A stretch of 64,000 nt of DNA from Melastoma dodecandrum. Lineage: Eukaryota > Streptophyta > Magnoliopsida > Myrtales > Melastomataceae. The stretch spans positions 620,001 through 684,000 of the forward strand of contig JARUPY010000395.1 of assembly GCA_029817715.1 (NCBI GenBank), given 5' to 3'. Positions 21,880-32,559 of this stretch are shown here, in pieces (position 1 is the stretch's first letter; each line of letters begins with the position of its first letter). The notes beneath the pieces are model-generated. The model was not told the origin of the DNA, ran no database searches, and saw nothing but the letters and a program-made list of their open reading frames with translations. The position numbers and the translations under genes were made by a program.

Positions 21880-22290
21880 TGGTCCTTTCCCGATTCTGCA
21901 TATCGAGACAGTCTCCTGCACATAGAAGAGCCCAACTAGACCTTTGAGAATCGAAATGTTCCCATGTTTTCAGCTTGAGTTCCATTACTTACGTTGGATA
22001 TGGTCATGGCATACTGTATCATTATCCAATCTGTCTCCTGGTCGTCCCCTTCGCAGAATACCCAGATGGTTTCCCAGCAAAACACTGGCAGTCCCATGAG
22101 TGTGATTAGCAAGCGTGCTATAGTTGTCACCCGTGGGGGCCCGGCCCTGTACAGCAAAGCATTTGGTTCAGCTTGGATTATACCACTCAAGTCTTCCGGC
22201 CGGTTCTGGAAGGGGTTATTATCAGCATCGACGGTAAAAGGGCAGCTGCCGAACATTGGTCCGATCGATGGAAGGGGGGGAGTAGATTGA
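21880..22290 (-). pseudogene. Antisense NAC-like fragment, unit B
   Basis: The minus strand carries the exon 3 start, intron 2, part of exon 2 (ending near VFCWETIWVFCEGDD), a rearranged intron 1 and exon 1 (MFGSCPFTVDADNN). It is less deleted than the unit A copy because the exon 1 GGTTATTATCAGC part is kept. It pairs with the sense copy B as an inverted repeat. Confidence 0.7.
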
Positions 22291-22489
22291 ACTTTTGAGG
22301 AATTCCCTGACGCGAAGATGGTTGGGGATGTTTAAGGTAGGTAGGTCTTCAGTTTGCTTAAAAACTTAATGATGCGGGACTGGTTTACACCAGATGACAC
22401 ATTTTGACTTCTTCTTGGGGGAGCAATTGTTACTTTGGACATCACATCGGGACCCCCCACCAGATTTCAAAATTAAAGAATAAATAATG

Positions 22490-22880
22490 TTATGCATTGC
22501 GTGTCGCGTCCTATAAACTCATATGACATATGACATATGTCGCCGACGACTAGACTTCCGAAAGTCCAAAAATTACGTGCGACGTATGAAATGACAAAAA
22601 ACGAACCTAAAATTGTTACATGTAACTTGACCGCAGCAGGAAATTCGAACACCGGTAGGCAGTGGCCTGGACTCGGGCTCGTCGCGCGATGAACACAAAC
22701 CTCCAACGAACACAAACCTCCAACGCTCGTGATACCATTGCCGAGATTATCACTCGATCACAATCATGATATCCCGAGGAGACATTAATATTGGTGCTGA
22801 CTTTAGGTTACGTGAACTCATTATATCTATTTTTCAATTGGAATGCTTCCTGTACGAATAAAAAAGGTGAACAGCACCAT
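22490..22880. repeat. Dispersed repeat R, copy 2
   Basis: Matches 8,400-8,790. It contains an extra short duplication (AACACAAACCTCCAACG twice near 22,690-22,722). Confidence 0.75.
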
Positions 22881-22964
22881 GTTGTGGTAGTTTGTATATA
22901 AAATAGGTGAACAACCCCATGATGTGGTAGTTTATATATCTTGAACCCCATGATTGAGTTACGT

Positions 22965-24307
22965 TTTTCAAATTTGTCCTAAGAATAAGAGAAATGAGCT
23001 AAAAACTTATATAGAGAATAGAGCAAATCTTGATTCTAGTAAATTAATAAAGAAAAGATGTAATAAATGGTGAAAATAAATTATAAGAGAATTTTCATAA
23101 AAAAATATTGATTGGGTGAATGCTATTTGGTTGGCGTCTTGTTTGTCTCATGAAAATATGTAAATTTTCAATGTGTGCTTTGCCTTTTTATCACTGATTT
23201 TGATCATTGTGGTTGGGGGTGCCTCTGATTGACTTCCAAATACAGAGTGGGATTCAGAAACAGATGGGATTTGGATAAGAGGAGTAATATTTTATGAAAT
23301 GATATCAGAATCAGCAGGAAACCGAATTGAGAAAAGAAACAAAGTTGGGGAGTTTTTAATTGAGTTGAGTTGAAAGCGATAAGTAGAAGAAGAAGCAACT
23401 GGTCTTCTTTACTCTCTTTCTTTCTTCGCAGTCGCCTCCACTTCATATATTATTTTAAATGCAGGGGTTGGGGATGGATGATTTTATTTAGGAATTTAGG
23501 AAAAAGAGGGTTGTTCTCATGAACCAAAGTGAAGGAGTAAGTAGTAAGGACATTGGTTGCAACACATCAACAGTGGATTTGGGTGACAGACAGATATATA
23601 TATATATATATGACGGTTAAGATGGACCCCTCTGCAAATATCAACAAAATCGAACAGGAGGAGGAAAGGGTTGCTCCATTATTAACAACACCTCACTCAC
23701 CGTGGTGTAATGGAGGTTTCTGCTGCTCGCTTGTATTTATCTCTAACTCTAAGACATGACAATGTTATGCTTTACCAAATTCAAACCCCCCCCCCCCCCC
23801 CCCCCCTCATTGTATTCCATCTGTCTACTGTTGACCCCCATCCCCCATCCTCTCAATCCCTACGCCAAATTACAAATTCAATTTGGTAATTTGGCGTCGA
23901 ATCCAGCCTTGAGTAATTTGGTTGGAACTCTAAAAATTACGTACCAAATATCTCTTTTTCCATCATAACGTACGAAATATCTCGCTTCACCTTTCTCCTC
24001 CATTTCTTTCCTTCCCCATCTGAATTCGGATTCTTTCTTTCTTTCTTCGAGCTAAAAAACCTGCAGACTCCTGCTCAAAATAACTCGAAAAGGTCTGTCT
24101 ACACCAGACATATACAAGGAAAAGCAATGAGAGGAAAAGTTTAGTGTGTTGGGTTATGTTTTCAAATTTGTCCTAAGAGTAAGATAAATGAGCTAAAAAC
24201 TTACATAGAGAATAGAGCAAATCTTGATTCTAGTAAATTAATAAAGAAAAGATGTAATAAATGGTAAAAATAAATTACACGAAATTTGTATAAAAAAATA
24301 TTGATTA
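22965..24307. repeat. 1-kb island between 145-bp direct repeats in unit B
   Basis: A segment of about 145 bp (TTTCAAATTTGTCCTAAG... to AAAAATATTGATT) occurs once in units A and C but twice here, at 22,965-23,113 and 24,149-24,307. Between them lies about 1,035 bp found nowhere else in the window. The island holds a (TA)n tract near 23,593 and a run of 21 C at 23,786-23,806. I see no gene in it. Confidence 0.6.
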
Positions 24308-25589
24308 TTGAATATTGCTTGTCATAAGCTTTACGTTTCTTGATTTTTAATAATGAAATTGTCTAAGAGAACCACATCTTAGTTACCTATGGGGACTTGT
24401 TTAGGTTCCCGTAACGTTAGGTCTGTTGGGATGATAAATGATTTTAAAGGAAAGGAAATTTTTTATAATTAATTTTTAAAAATGAATCCGAGCAAGATTT
24501 TTGGAAAGCCAAACAGGACGTTAGAACGATGTAAGTAAACGACCGGGAGATTTTGTTCAAACCCCCAGATGAAGTTCAATCTTTGTGTCTTACACCATCA
24601 CGTGCAAAATCTTCGGACCACCATGTGATCATCCCCCTCGACCCACGAGGAGATTTATTCCGTACTAATAATTTTAAAATGAAATACAGTTTCTTTCGAA
24701 ATCGTCCATTATAGCCTTTAAGTATATGAAATTTACTTCACGAAAGAAATCACTACTTGAATTAGTAATTTAGATTGTTTAGGATCAAACTAGTACTTGA
24801 AAGGAAGTACTACTTTTTCACTAGTGACTTTTTTCTGGTAGAACTAAATGAGCCAAATAAAAGCGAAAATGAAATCCTAGGGGAAATTATGCACGATAAA
24901 GACGATAACAACTAATGTCATCATACAAACCTGATTATATAGACAGAAACCTGATGTGGTTAAAATGAGAGAGGTCGTTATACGTTGGAATCTAATCATG
25001 AGCATTCTTCCTCGATTGTCAAAGAAGAATTTAACATTATGCAAAAGCGTGAAATGCGTTAGTGGGAGAAGTTATTACCATTAAGAAGGATTGTGTGCAA
25101 GTTTATGAAATTGAGAAATAATGATTGCAATATCTGTTTAAAAATATGAAGATGATTAGTCTTGCTACTAATATGTGGAAGTAAATCACCAATGTATTAA
25201 ATATATGGTGATAACGGGTCACTTTGTGTATTCTAATTAGCAACTACGAAAGATAGTTCGTAACTTTGTACATATTTCATCTCGTGTTTGTGTGATTTTA
25301 TTCCTGAAAACATTTATAATTATTTAAAGGAATATGAGCTTGACAATATGGTACTTTAGTATTTTATCTTATTGATTAATATGGAAAGCTTATTCAAATT
25401 TTGATTATTAATTCTCATTAAATCATATGATGTTATGTGTATGTTCTTTCAATCATCGATGACAATGCTTCAAAGAGTCATGTGGTGCTGAGAAATTTGT
25501 AGGATACTTATTCCAGACAAAAGAAGTTGTTTTATAGTGGACAATTATTTTCAGGTTTATTACTATACATACATATTGAATTTATGGAT

Positions 25590-26340
25590 GTAAAATTAAA
25601 AAAATAGGTTCGTTTTTAAGTTCAGTTTTAGTGTGAAATTACCATTTGTAATTTTACCGCAGGGGTCAAATGGTAATTTCAAATTGAAAATAGGTTCGAT
25701 TTTAGGTTCGAAATGTACTATTCTGTTTAATAAACTACTAAAAATTTTAATAATTATTTACTAAATTTTCAGTACATTTCGCTCAAAAATTAGTAAACCA
25801 TTACGAAAAAAATGACGATTTTAGTAATTTACAAACGATTTTACTATGTTAAACAGTAATTTACTAATTTCGCTTATAAAATTAGTAAAGCATTACTAAA
25901 ATCATTCGGCGAACCGGGAAAATTACTAAAATTAGAAATTTTACTAAAAAAAAATTAATAACCGTTACTAAAATATCACTGTTCGAGTTTTCGGAAAGTT
26001 ACTAAACGTAGTTTAGTAAATCGGAGGACAAATTTACTAAAAAGTTTAGTAACCGTTTACTAAACTTGAACGGTGAAATTTTAGTAACGGTTACTAAAAA
26101 AAATATCGAAATCACCTATATTTTTAGTAAATGGTTACTAAACTTTTTAGTAAATTTGTCCTTTGATTTACTAAACGTAGTTTAGTAACTTTCCGAAAAC
26201 TGGAACAGTGATAAATTAATAAATATTACTAAACCCGATACAAGTTTTTACTAAAGATTTTACTAAAAAAGGTCGATTTTTAGTAAAGTTTACTAAAAAA
26301 AAGTCGATTTTAGTAAATAACGTAACGGTTACATGCACGT
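25590..26340. mobile_element. AT-rich foldback element built on TTTAGTAAA motifs
   Basis: Arms at about 25,973-26,065 and 26,121-26,212 are near reverse complements (CACTGTTCGAGTTTTCGGAA... against ...TTCCGAAAACTGGAACAGTG), with a loop of about 55 bp. TTTAGTAA/TTACTAAA words recur across the whole 0.7 kb. A smaller hairpin (GAAATTACCATTT / AAATGGTAATTTC) sits near 25,644-25,682. There is no coding capacity. It starts where unit B stops matching unit C, so it probably inserted at, or caused, that break. Confidence 0.6.
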
Positions 26341-27290
26341 ACCGTTAGCCGTTTCCCATGGGATGCTCATTGATTATTCCTTTAGGTAATTAATATATAA
26401 ATATAAGTTGAATTTTGTTAAATATGCATTTGATAACGGTATTGTAATTTTTATTATTCAGTTAAATATTAATTAATTTTGAAAACATAAAGTTTACTAT
26501 ACATGGAAACATTTAGTAGCTTAACAAAGCCCCATATAAGTATATCGGGAAAACTTAATTTTTTTTTATTAATCACTAACAAGGCATCTTGCTGTAATGA
26601 AGTCTATGTCAAAGAGTTATTCTTGTCTTCAATTGATGACGTTTAGGGACGATGATGGCAACCAAGATAAGACGGCTTTTAGTGAAAGGGATTAACACAA
26701 GATAACGAGAGCAGTCAACAGGGGGGGAGGGCGAGGCGATGTTGTAACCAAATATGTGAATGAAAATTTCCAATGTTTGGAAAATGGTGGTAGAATCGAA
26801 TTAGAAATGTTGAAAAATTGAGAAATATTTTTTTTTTTATCTAAAGCAACTTATACGACCAAAATTTGGTTGGAAAAACATTCCATGTGTTTACTTTTGG
26901 AATTCTTAATCCAAAAGTAAATGAATGTCTTCGAATAAAAAAACATTAACGAAATTAAAGAAAATGAATGATGCGTTGGATTTTGAGAGGGATTTTATTA
27001 AAATTTTTAAAAGGGAGATATGGTCATCATGTGTGTGGTGGTGGTGCTTCGATTGTTAAACCATGTCTCGCTTGTCCGTCTCATGCTTAAGTTTTATCGA
27101 ATATTTAACGAGGAGGTAAAGCATGCTTTGTTTTTAATCCAATCTATATAAACTAATGGAAAAAGGAAAATTTTCTGATGTCTACAAATTGCTCGAAGAA
27201 CTCGAGGGGTTTTCAATAGAGAGAATTTTGCTAAGAAGAGGAAACATCATCTACTGAGTCATTTATGTTTTCATCTGTACATTTCACTAA
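26341..27290. other. AT-rich spacer
   Basis: I see no gene, repeat family member or RNA in this stretch, only AT-rich sequence with short homopolymers. Confidence 0.6.
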
Positions 27291-27291
27291 A

Positions 27292-27540
27292 CAGGAGGAT
27301 TCTGGATTCTCTGGAGGAGCTTTTCCTAGACAATCTCGAGGGGCTCGCGTCGATTATGAAATTAGCTGGTGTTGGTAGTCCCTTATCCCGATCGCTGCTG
27401 AGACTGTCCATTGATTTATGCGAAGGCCACATGACTTTGATAGACAACATGCAACACCTATCCGCCCTCTCCATGCTTAATTTTGAGGATTGTTCAGAGA
27501 TGGAGATATTCCCTTCACTCCCGTGTCCTATCATGACGAC
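27292..27540 (+). pseudogene. Leucine-rich-repeat fragment
   Basis: After a possible acceptor (AAACAG) an open frame reads ILDSLEELFLDNLEGL, then LLRLSIDL and MQHLSALSMLNFEDC. The spacing and residues are typical of the irregular LRRs at the C-terminus of plant NB-LRR disease-resistance proteins. Nothing upstream resembles an NB-ARC domain, and downstream it runs straight into the promoter of NAC-like copy E. It is a fragment. The family is inferred from the repeat pattern only. Confidence 0.45.
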
Positions 27541-27793
27541 TGTTTCTTGTGTGCGTGTCGTAAAACTCTCTGTTCACATTTAGTAACTTGAACATCGAGA
27601 TGAGGCCACGTTTTTAATGGGAATCTTCTTATGCCGCCCAAAAGTATTAAACCGACAGGACGATCACAGGTCGGCTTTGTTTTGGCTTGATATTACGTTC
27701 ATCATTATATAAACCCATCCTTCATCGGTTAGCTTTCAAGCAACTCCTCAAAGTTTCATCTTGTCCCTCCCCCCTGCTCCATCGATCGGACCG

Positions 27794-28377
27794 ATGTTCC
27801 ACCGCTGCTGCCCATTCACCGTCGATGCAGATAATAAGCCCTTCCAAAACCGACTGGAAGACTTGAGTGGTATGATCCTTGCTGAACCAACTACTTTTAC
27901 AACTAAAGCATGCTTGTTAATCCACTCCCGGCTGGTTTCTTTTCCATACGTTAGAGCATACGTGGTGCGTTCTGCACTCAGGTGATAACAGAGGTTCAGG
28001 AGCGGTGTCCTGGAAGCCGAAAGGGGAACCACTCCATGTCGCACTCGTTGGACTGCCCGTCATTTGCTGGAAAACCATCTGGGTATTCTGCGAAGGGGAC
28101 GACCAGGAGACAGATTGGATAATGATAAGTATGACATAACCATATCAAATGTAAGTAATGAAACTCAAGCCGAAAACATGGGAACATTTCCACTCTCAAA
28201 GGTCTAGCTGGGCTCTTTTGTGTGCAGGAGTCTGTTTCAATGTGCAGAATTGGGAAAGCACCTCGTAATCAGGTGGTTTGTCCAAATCTTGATGCCTTTT
28301 GCCATTCATTCAAAGTCCTTTCGTAAGACGTTAGTTTTTTCTTTATGGAACAGACTGGTGATCCATTCCCCTTTATC
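27794..28377 (+). pseudogene. NAC-like gene copy E, frameshifted and truncated
   Basis: Exon 1 starts at ATG 27,794 and exon 2 begins at 27,982. Near 28,127 ATACAGTATG is reduced to ATAAGTATG, which breaks the QY frame. Exon 4 is cut after CCATTCCCCTTT and joined directly to the end of the DGP2-derived segment (TCGAACAGTTAGGGCGC at about 28,378). The TATA box near 27,707 is retained. Clearly a pseudogene. Confidence 0.65.
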
Positions 28378-28509
28378 GAACAGTTAGGGCGCATTAGGGA
28401 AGAGTTCTGACGAAAAATATTATGATAGAGATTTTGAGTATCGGAACAGGCTAAAGGCTAGACTTTAATTAAAAGATTCCGGAACCATTATAAGAGCCAA
28501 AAACATTAC

Positions 28510-29260
28510 TTACACGGCTGAGATGGATGAGGAATTTGACAAACAGATTCCTGAGTTGTTGGAAAAGGATTGATTATGGACAGTTTTAGTCCGCACTCTA
28601 GTCCTGCCTTTATGGTAATAAATCATGCTGAGCAGGTGCGAGGAAAAGCACGAATGATTATAGAGTATCGTCCGCTTAATAAAGCTACCAAAGGTGATGG
28701 CTATAAGATTCCTACCACGGGAGAACTAATTGATAGAGTTAGTTTGAGCCAACCAAAATTCTTTTCCAAATTTGACTTGAAAAGTAGATACTGGCAAGTC
28801 AAGATGGAGGAAGATTGGGTTCCTCTTACCGCCTTCAATGCTCCAGAAGGGATGTTTGAATGGCTGGTGATGCCATTCTGCCTGAAGAATGCTCCAGGCG
28901 TGTTTCCGCGCAAAATGGATAATGCTTTCAAGCAGATCCGCAAGTTTTGTGCAGTCTATATAGACGATGTGTTAGCCTACAGTCAGACCGAAGACGACAA
29001 AATAAGGCACCTTGATAAGGTGACTAATGTCTTCTGACAGGAGGGCATGATTCTATCAGAAAGAAAGATAGAATGCTTTAAGGAATCAGTTAATTTTCTA
29101 GGCATAGAAATTGAACAAGGAAAGATTAAATTACAAAGTCATATTGCAGAGAAAATTGTAGAATTTCCTCACAGACTTAAAGATTGAAATCAAGGCCAAA
29201 GGTTTTGTGGATTTGTTAACTATGCTCGAAAGTTTGGGAAAGATCTTTCATAAGATTTAT
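28510..29260 (+). pseudogene. Pararetroviral reverse transcriptase (broken)
   Basis: Recognisable blocks are PELLEKD near 28,551, SPHSSPAFMVINHAE, KARMIIEYRPLN, FSKFDLKSRYWQVKM, FNAPEGMFEWLVMPF and the catalytic YIDDVLAYS near 28,957. A frameshift lies near 28,575 and a TGA at 29,036. After it the thumb-like FLGIEIEQGKIKLQ continues. The wording of these blocks matches Caulimoviridae RT rather than Gypsy RT. Non-functional. Confidence 0.75.
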
Positions 29261-29384
29261 GAAGGATTTCAAAGAAGACATCTTCTGTGAATCCTTGGTT
29301 ATGGGAAGATGAGGATACTCATGCTATTCAGAGGATTAAGAGAAAGATTAAAATTTACCTCAACTCTCTTTACCATCTGATAAA

Positions 29385-29790
29385 GATTAGTTTGTCCTAG
29401 AAATTGATGCTTCTAACGTGTTCTGGGGGGCTGTCCTAAAAATAAAAGGAACAAAGCCTGAACCCGTTTGTAAGTATTGGTCGGGTAGTTTTAAGGGTAT
29501 GAACTTCTATACTCGATACACGAAAAAGAAGTATTGGCTTTAAAAAATGGAATAAAAGCCTTTTCCATCTTTTTGGCACTAAAGAAATTCTTAGAGCATT
29601 CTGACTCAACCTATGTAAAAAGGTTTATGAGTCTGAACCTCAAAGAGGCTAGGCAAACTAGACTTTTGAGGTTACAGGAATGGTTTAGCTATTATAAATT
29701 CGATGTCAAATACATTTCTTCAGACAAAAATATAATAGATGACTCTCTCTCTAGAGAACTTGCAGATGGATCCAGCCGTGAAGAGGATGA
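29385..29790 (+). pseudogene. Pararetroviral RNase H (broken)
   Basis: FVLEIDASNVFWGAVL gives the first catalytic Asp region. YWSGSFKGMNFYT and KKYWL follow, with a frame change near 29,500-29,540. Then comes AIKAFSIFLALKKFLEHSD-type sequence and WFSYYKFDVKYISSDKN before SLSREL. The order and spacing fit the RNase H that follows RT in plant pararetroviruses. Confidence 0.7.
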
Positions 29791-29809
29791 TTTGTTGGGG
29801 ATGCAAGCA

Positions 29810-30044
29810 GGAGGGACACTCCAAAAAGGTATCCTAATAAGAAAGAGAGTGAGCATAGTGATGCTTATTCTAATTTAGGAACGAAATCAGTGCTTTGCTG
29901 GCAGTGTAAGCAACATGGACATAGATATTTTGAATGTCTAAGTAAGCCAAAAGGTGAGCCAATTCAGAAGGCAGAACCTGATGACACGGCAGAAACGGAG
30001 TATGACGAGTATTTCAACTACGAAATACCAGACACACTTTAAGA
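29810..30044 (+). pseudogene. CCHC zinc-knuckle and acidic segment downstream of RNase H
   Basis: CWQCKQHGHRYFEC (29,896-29,937) is a CX2CX4HX4C knuckle of the type found in pararetroviral coat proteins. It follows a Lys-rich stretch and precedes an acidic tail (EPDDTAETEYDEYF) ending in TAA. In well-known genera the coat-protein knuckle lies upstream of protease and RT, so its place after RNase H is unusual. It may mean a rearranged or concatemeric insert, or a different gene order. Confidence 0.6.
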
Positions 30045-30220
30045 AGGTAATCCAAAAGTCAAGAATAACCTTGAGGAAGTAATTCCTGAAAGAGGTCCGG
30101 TTAGAGAACCTGGTGAGTAAGCTCGTGATGATGGAAATCATGAGGATCTAGATGGATCCTGGCACTTTGATTTAGACTCTTTCAAGGACGGATCCCTATC
30201 TTGGGATCCGACTGTTATCT

Positions 30221-30723
30221 GTGGAGGACTCATGGGTGGCATTAAAAACAATTTTCAGCGCCATATTGAGTTTTTTTGCAGCAAAAGCGATAGAGTATAT
30301 CAAATATCTGGAGTCCAAGTTATCATACAAAGCTTCAGATAGAGAAGAACTGTCTAAGACTGTAAGGGAAAGACAAAAGATTCTCACTACCACTATGTCC
30401 ATAATACCACATGAGGTCAAAGACTTTGAGACCCCAAGGGTAGTAGTGGAGAACTCTATACTTCAACCGTATCTGCATTGGATACGAGGTCAAAGACTTT
30501 GAGAGAATCCTCACTCGATGAGAACTCTATACTTCAACCGTATCTGCATTGGATATCGGAGAAGTGGCCGTCCCTGAGAATTAATTCAGGAATGGTAAGA
30601 GTAAACATGCCATATTTGTATGCAAGCTTTATCGACATTCTGGAGATTGATATATCAGAACCGGGACAGATAGAGTCACTACCCCATTCGGTAAAGTTTA
30701 TACTCGGATGCCTTGGATACGGA
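30221..30723 (+). pseudogene. Unidentified frames with an internal 72-bp tandem duplication
   Basis: Open frames at 30,221-30,502 and 30,478-30,726 overlap. The second arises because about 72 bp (GAGGTCAAAGACTTTGAGA... to ...CTGCATTGGATA) are tandemly repeated at 30,413-30,484 and 30,486-30,555. I do not recognise the product. Its place between the finger segment and the promoter suggests a former viral 3' gene. Confidence 0.35.
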
Positions 30724-31288
30724 TGATTACTAGCCCATGATGGAGGAAGAAGAACATGAAAAGATTGGGAAAGTAATTCTTCCCAATATGCAAGTCTGGG
30801 ACATCCATCCTAGTGAGAGTAGACATCTAATAGAGCCTCAACGACAAGATCTTGATCAGAGAGGTTAATGGCGAAAATATTACAAAGACAAAACTGTGAG
30901 GAAAGCGATAAAAGTTGAGTTCTTGAAAGATGTGTTAGAGCATGTATAAAGATAGAATAGACAATTTTGTTTCTAGCTAGTTTTTGTAGGCTTTTGATAA
31001 AGTAGATTCTTTTTACTTTTGAGCTGGCAAACAGTGCATATGCACCGGCTTCTTGTGTATATATTTCACAGCCCTCTACCTCATTTTGGGGAGGCGATCT
31101 GTATAGAGAACTTTCTCTCACATCCCTTTGAGTTGAGTTCTTTGATCGGTCTCCAAGAATATCTTAAGAAATCAAGAAGAGTTAGAATTAAGCAGAACTG
31201 GTTAAGACTAACTTAAGGTTAGATTTACGAATCGAAACCTTGAAGGAAAAGTCTCTATGACTAAATTTGTTTTTGGAGGAGGAGTGTC

Positions 31289-31295
31289 TATATAA
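31289..31295 (+). promoter_or_regulatory. 35S-like TATA box of the pararetrovirus relic
   Basis: CTATATAAG followed by TCCCTCAAGG and CATTTGGA resembles the core of plant pararetroviral full-length-RNA promoters. The distance to the primer site at 31,953 (about 660 nt) fits the long leader in this family. Activity is unknown. Confidence 0.6.
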
Positions 31296-31548
31296 GTCCC
31301 TCAAGGTAAGGGCATTTGGAATGACACAGAAGAGCCTCCTCATCTCACAGAATTCTCAAACTTGAGAAGTGAGTACCTCTTGAATTTCTGAAGTTGCGGA
31401 AGCTTGGTGAACCCTCGAAGCTATACAGTTGAATAAGGTATAATAAGTATCTTAGTTTAAGTTGTTTATGTTGTTCTTTCAATCCTGAAAGAAGATTTTA
31501 ATTAAGGAAAAACTTAATTAAAGTTGTGCAAGTGCACGAGTTATTCTC

Positions 31549-31836
31549 ATGACTGACTGTCCAAACCCTAAATTATTCCATTTGGATCACGGTGAGGGCA
31601 AGAATTCTACTACCAGTCTCCTTAATACTGGAGTAGATCGCTTGAAAATTCTATCAACACAGATAACCCAATTATCCAAGCTTATAGAAAGTTACTCTAA
31701 GAAATTAGAAGAACTGACTCTATTACAGAGTGAAATTGAGGAATTTTTCCTTGAAGGCAAGTCCAATCTTGGATTTGCGGCTAGTTCGAAATACTTAAAC
31801 GAGTATTTGAGGTTGGTGGAACGCCGACGACAATGA
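31549..31836 (+). CDS. Unidentified 95-codon ORF in the pararetroviral leader region
   Basis: An uninterrupted ATG-to-TGA frame with a predicted coiled-coil-like heptad stretch (LKILSTQITQLSKLIES, LEELTLLQSEIEEF) in its middle and a basic end. It lies between the TATA region and the primer site, where related viruses usually have only very short ORFs. I do not recognise the family; it may be a small viral protein or chance. Confidence 0.35.
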   Translation: MTDCPNPKLFHLDHGEGKNSTTSLLNTGVDRLKILSTQITQLSKLIESYSKKLEELTLLQSEIEEFFLEGKSNLGFAASSKYLNEYLRLVERRRQ

Positions 31837-31952
31837 CAATTAGGAAAGACTTCTTAAGTTTGATTCCTGGCATTTTCGAAGAATATCTAGCATGCTGATA
31901 TTTATCTCTTTCAAGAGTTATTTGGTTTAGATATTTTTTAGATTATTGTAAT

Positions 31953-31965
31953 TGGTATCCGAACC
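31953..31965 (+). other. Primer site, tRNA-Met-like, of the pararetrovirus relic
   Basis: TGGTATCCGAACC matches 11 of 13 bases of the plant tRNA-Met primer site TGGTATCAGAGCC. It lies at the expected distance downstream of the 35S-like TATA. Confidence 0.55.
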
Positions 31966-32156
31966 TGCTTAAGAATAATTTTTCTTTATTGTCTTGAAGG
32001 ACTAAATTAGAAGAAGTAAAATTTTTTGAGGATAAAATTAGGAGAGACAATAGAAGAAGGGAAAGCGACGGTAGAAGAGGAAAATAAAACCAAACAACGG
32101 CAAAAGAAGAAATAGTTTTGTGGACCGCAGTGAATTGGTACAAACCTCTTGTTTAT

Positions 32157-32550
32157 GCATTGCGTGTCGCGTCCTATAAACTCATATGACATATGACATA
32201 TGTCGCCGACGACTAGACTTCCGAAAGTCCAAAAATTACGTGCGACGTATGAAATGACAAAAAACGAACCTAAAATTGTTACATGTAACTTGACCGCAGC
32301 AGGAAATTCGAACACCGGTACGCAGCGGCCTGGACTCGGGCTCGTCGCGTGATGAACGCAAAGCTCCAACGCTCGCGATACCATTGCCGAGATTATCCCT
32401 CGATCACAATTATGATATCCCGAGGAGACATTAAGATTGGTGCTGACTTTAGGTTACGTGAACTCATTATATCTATTTTTCAATTGGAATGCTTCCTGTA
32501 CGAATAAAAAAGGTGAACAGCACCATGGTGTGGTCGTTTGTGTATCTGGA
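32157..32550. repeat. Dispersed repeat R, copy 3
   Basis: Matches 22,490-22,880 and 56,440-56,800. Here it directly follows the pararetrovirus relic, which therefore probably entered a module copy. Confidence 0.75.
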
Positions 32551-32559
32551 AGCCAAAAA

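Larger units (their letters stand above)
12597..25585. repeat. Segmental duplicate unit B
   Basis: This is a copy of unit A, interrupted by the Reina-like element at 15,766-20,779 and expanded by an island at 23,115-24,148. Its tail (25,100-25,585) continues past the end of unit A and matches unit C up to the start of the hAT coding remnant, breaking at ATTTATGG. Confidence 0.85.
28440..32140 (+). mobile_element. Endogenous pararetrovirus relic (Caulimoviridae-type)
   Basis: In order: RT (about 28,510-29,200), RNase H (about 29,385-29,790), a CCHC finger with acidic tail (29,896-30,044), two uncertain frames, a 35S-like TATA region (31,289), a leader and a primer site (31,953). No LTRs and no integrase are seen, and the RT and finger motifs are of the plant pararetrovirus kind. 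Multiple stops and frameshifts make it inactive. It begins inside the NAC module (after GAGATTTTGAGTATCGG) and ends just before repeat R at 32,150. The genus is undetermined. Confidence 0.75.

Noticed and set aside
23204..23446. 80-codon minus-strand ORF, Leu-rich
   Set aside because: Low-complexity translation of an AG-rich stretch; no supporting signals.
25590..26340. Satellite DNA
   Set aside because: TTTAGTAAA words are irregularly spaced in both orientations and arranged as inverted arms, not as a tandem monomer array.
27292..27540. Functional NB-LRR gene
   Set aside because: Only a few LRR units are present, with no NB-ARC upstream and a NAC module directly downstream; kept only as a fragment.
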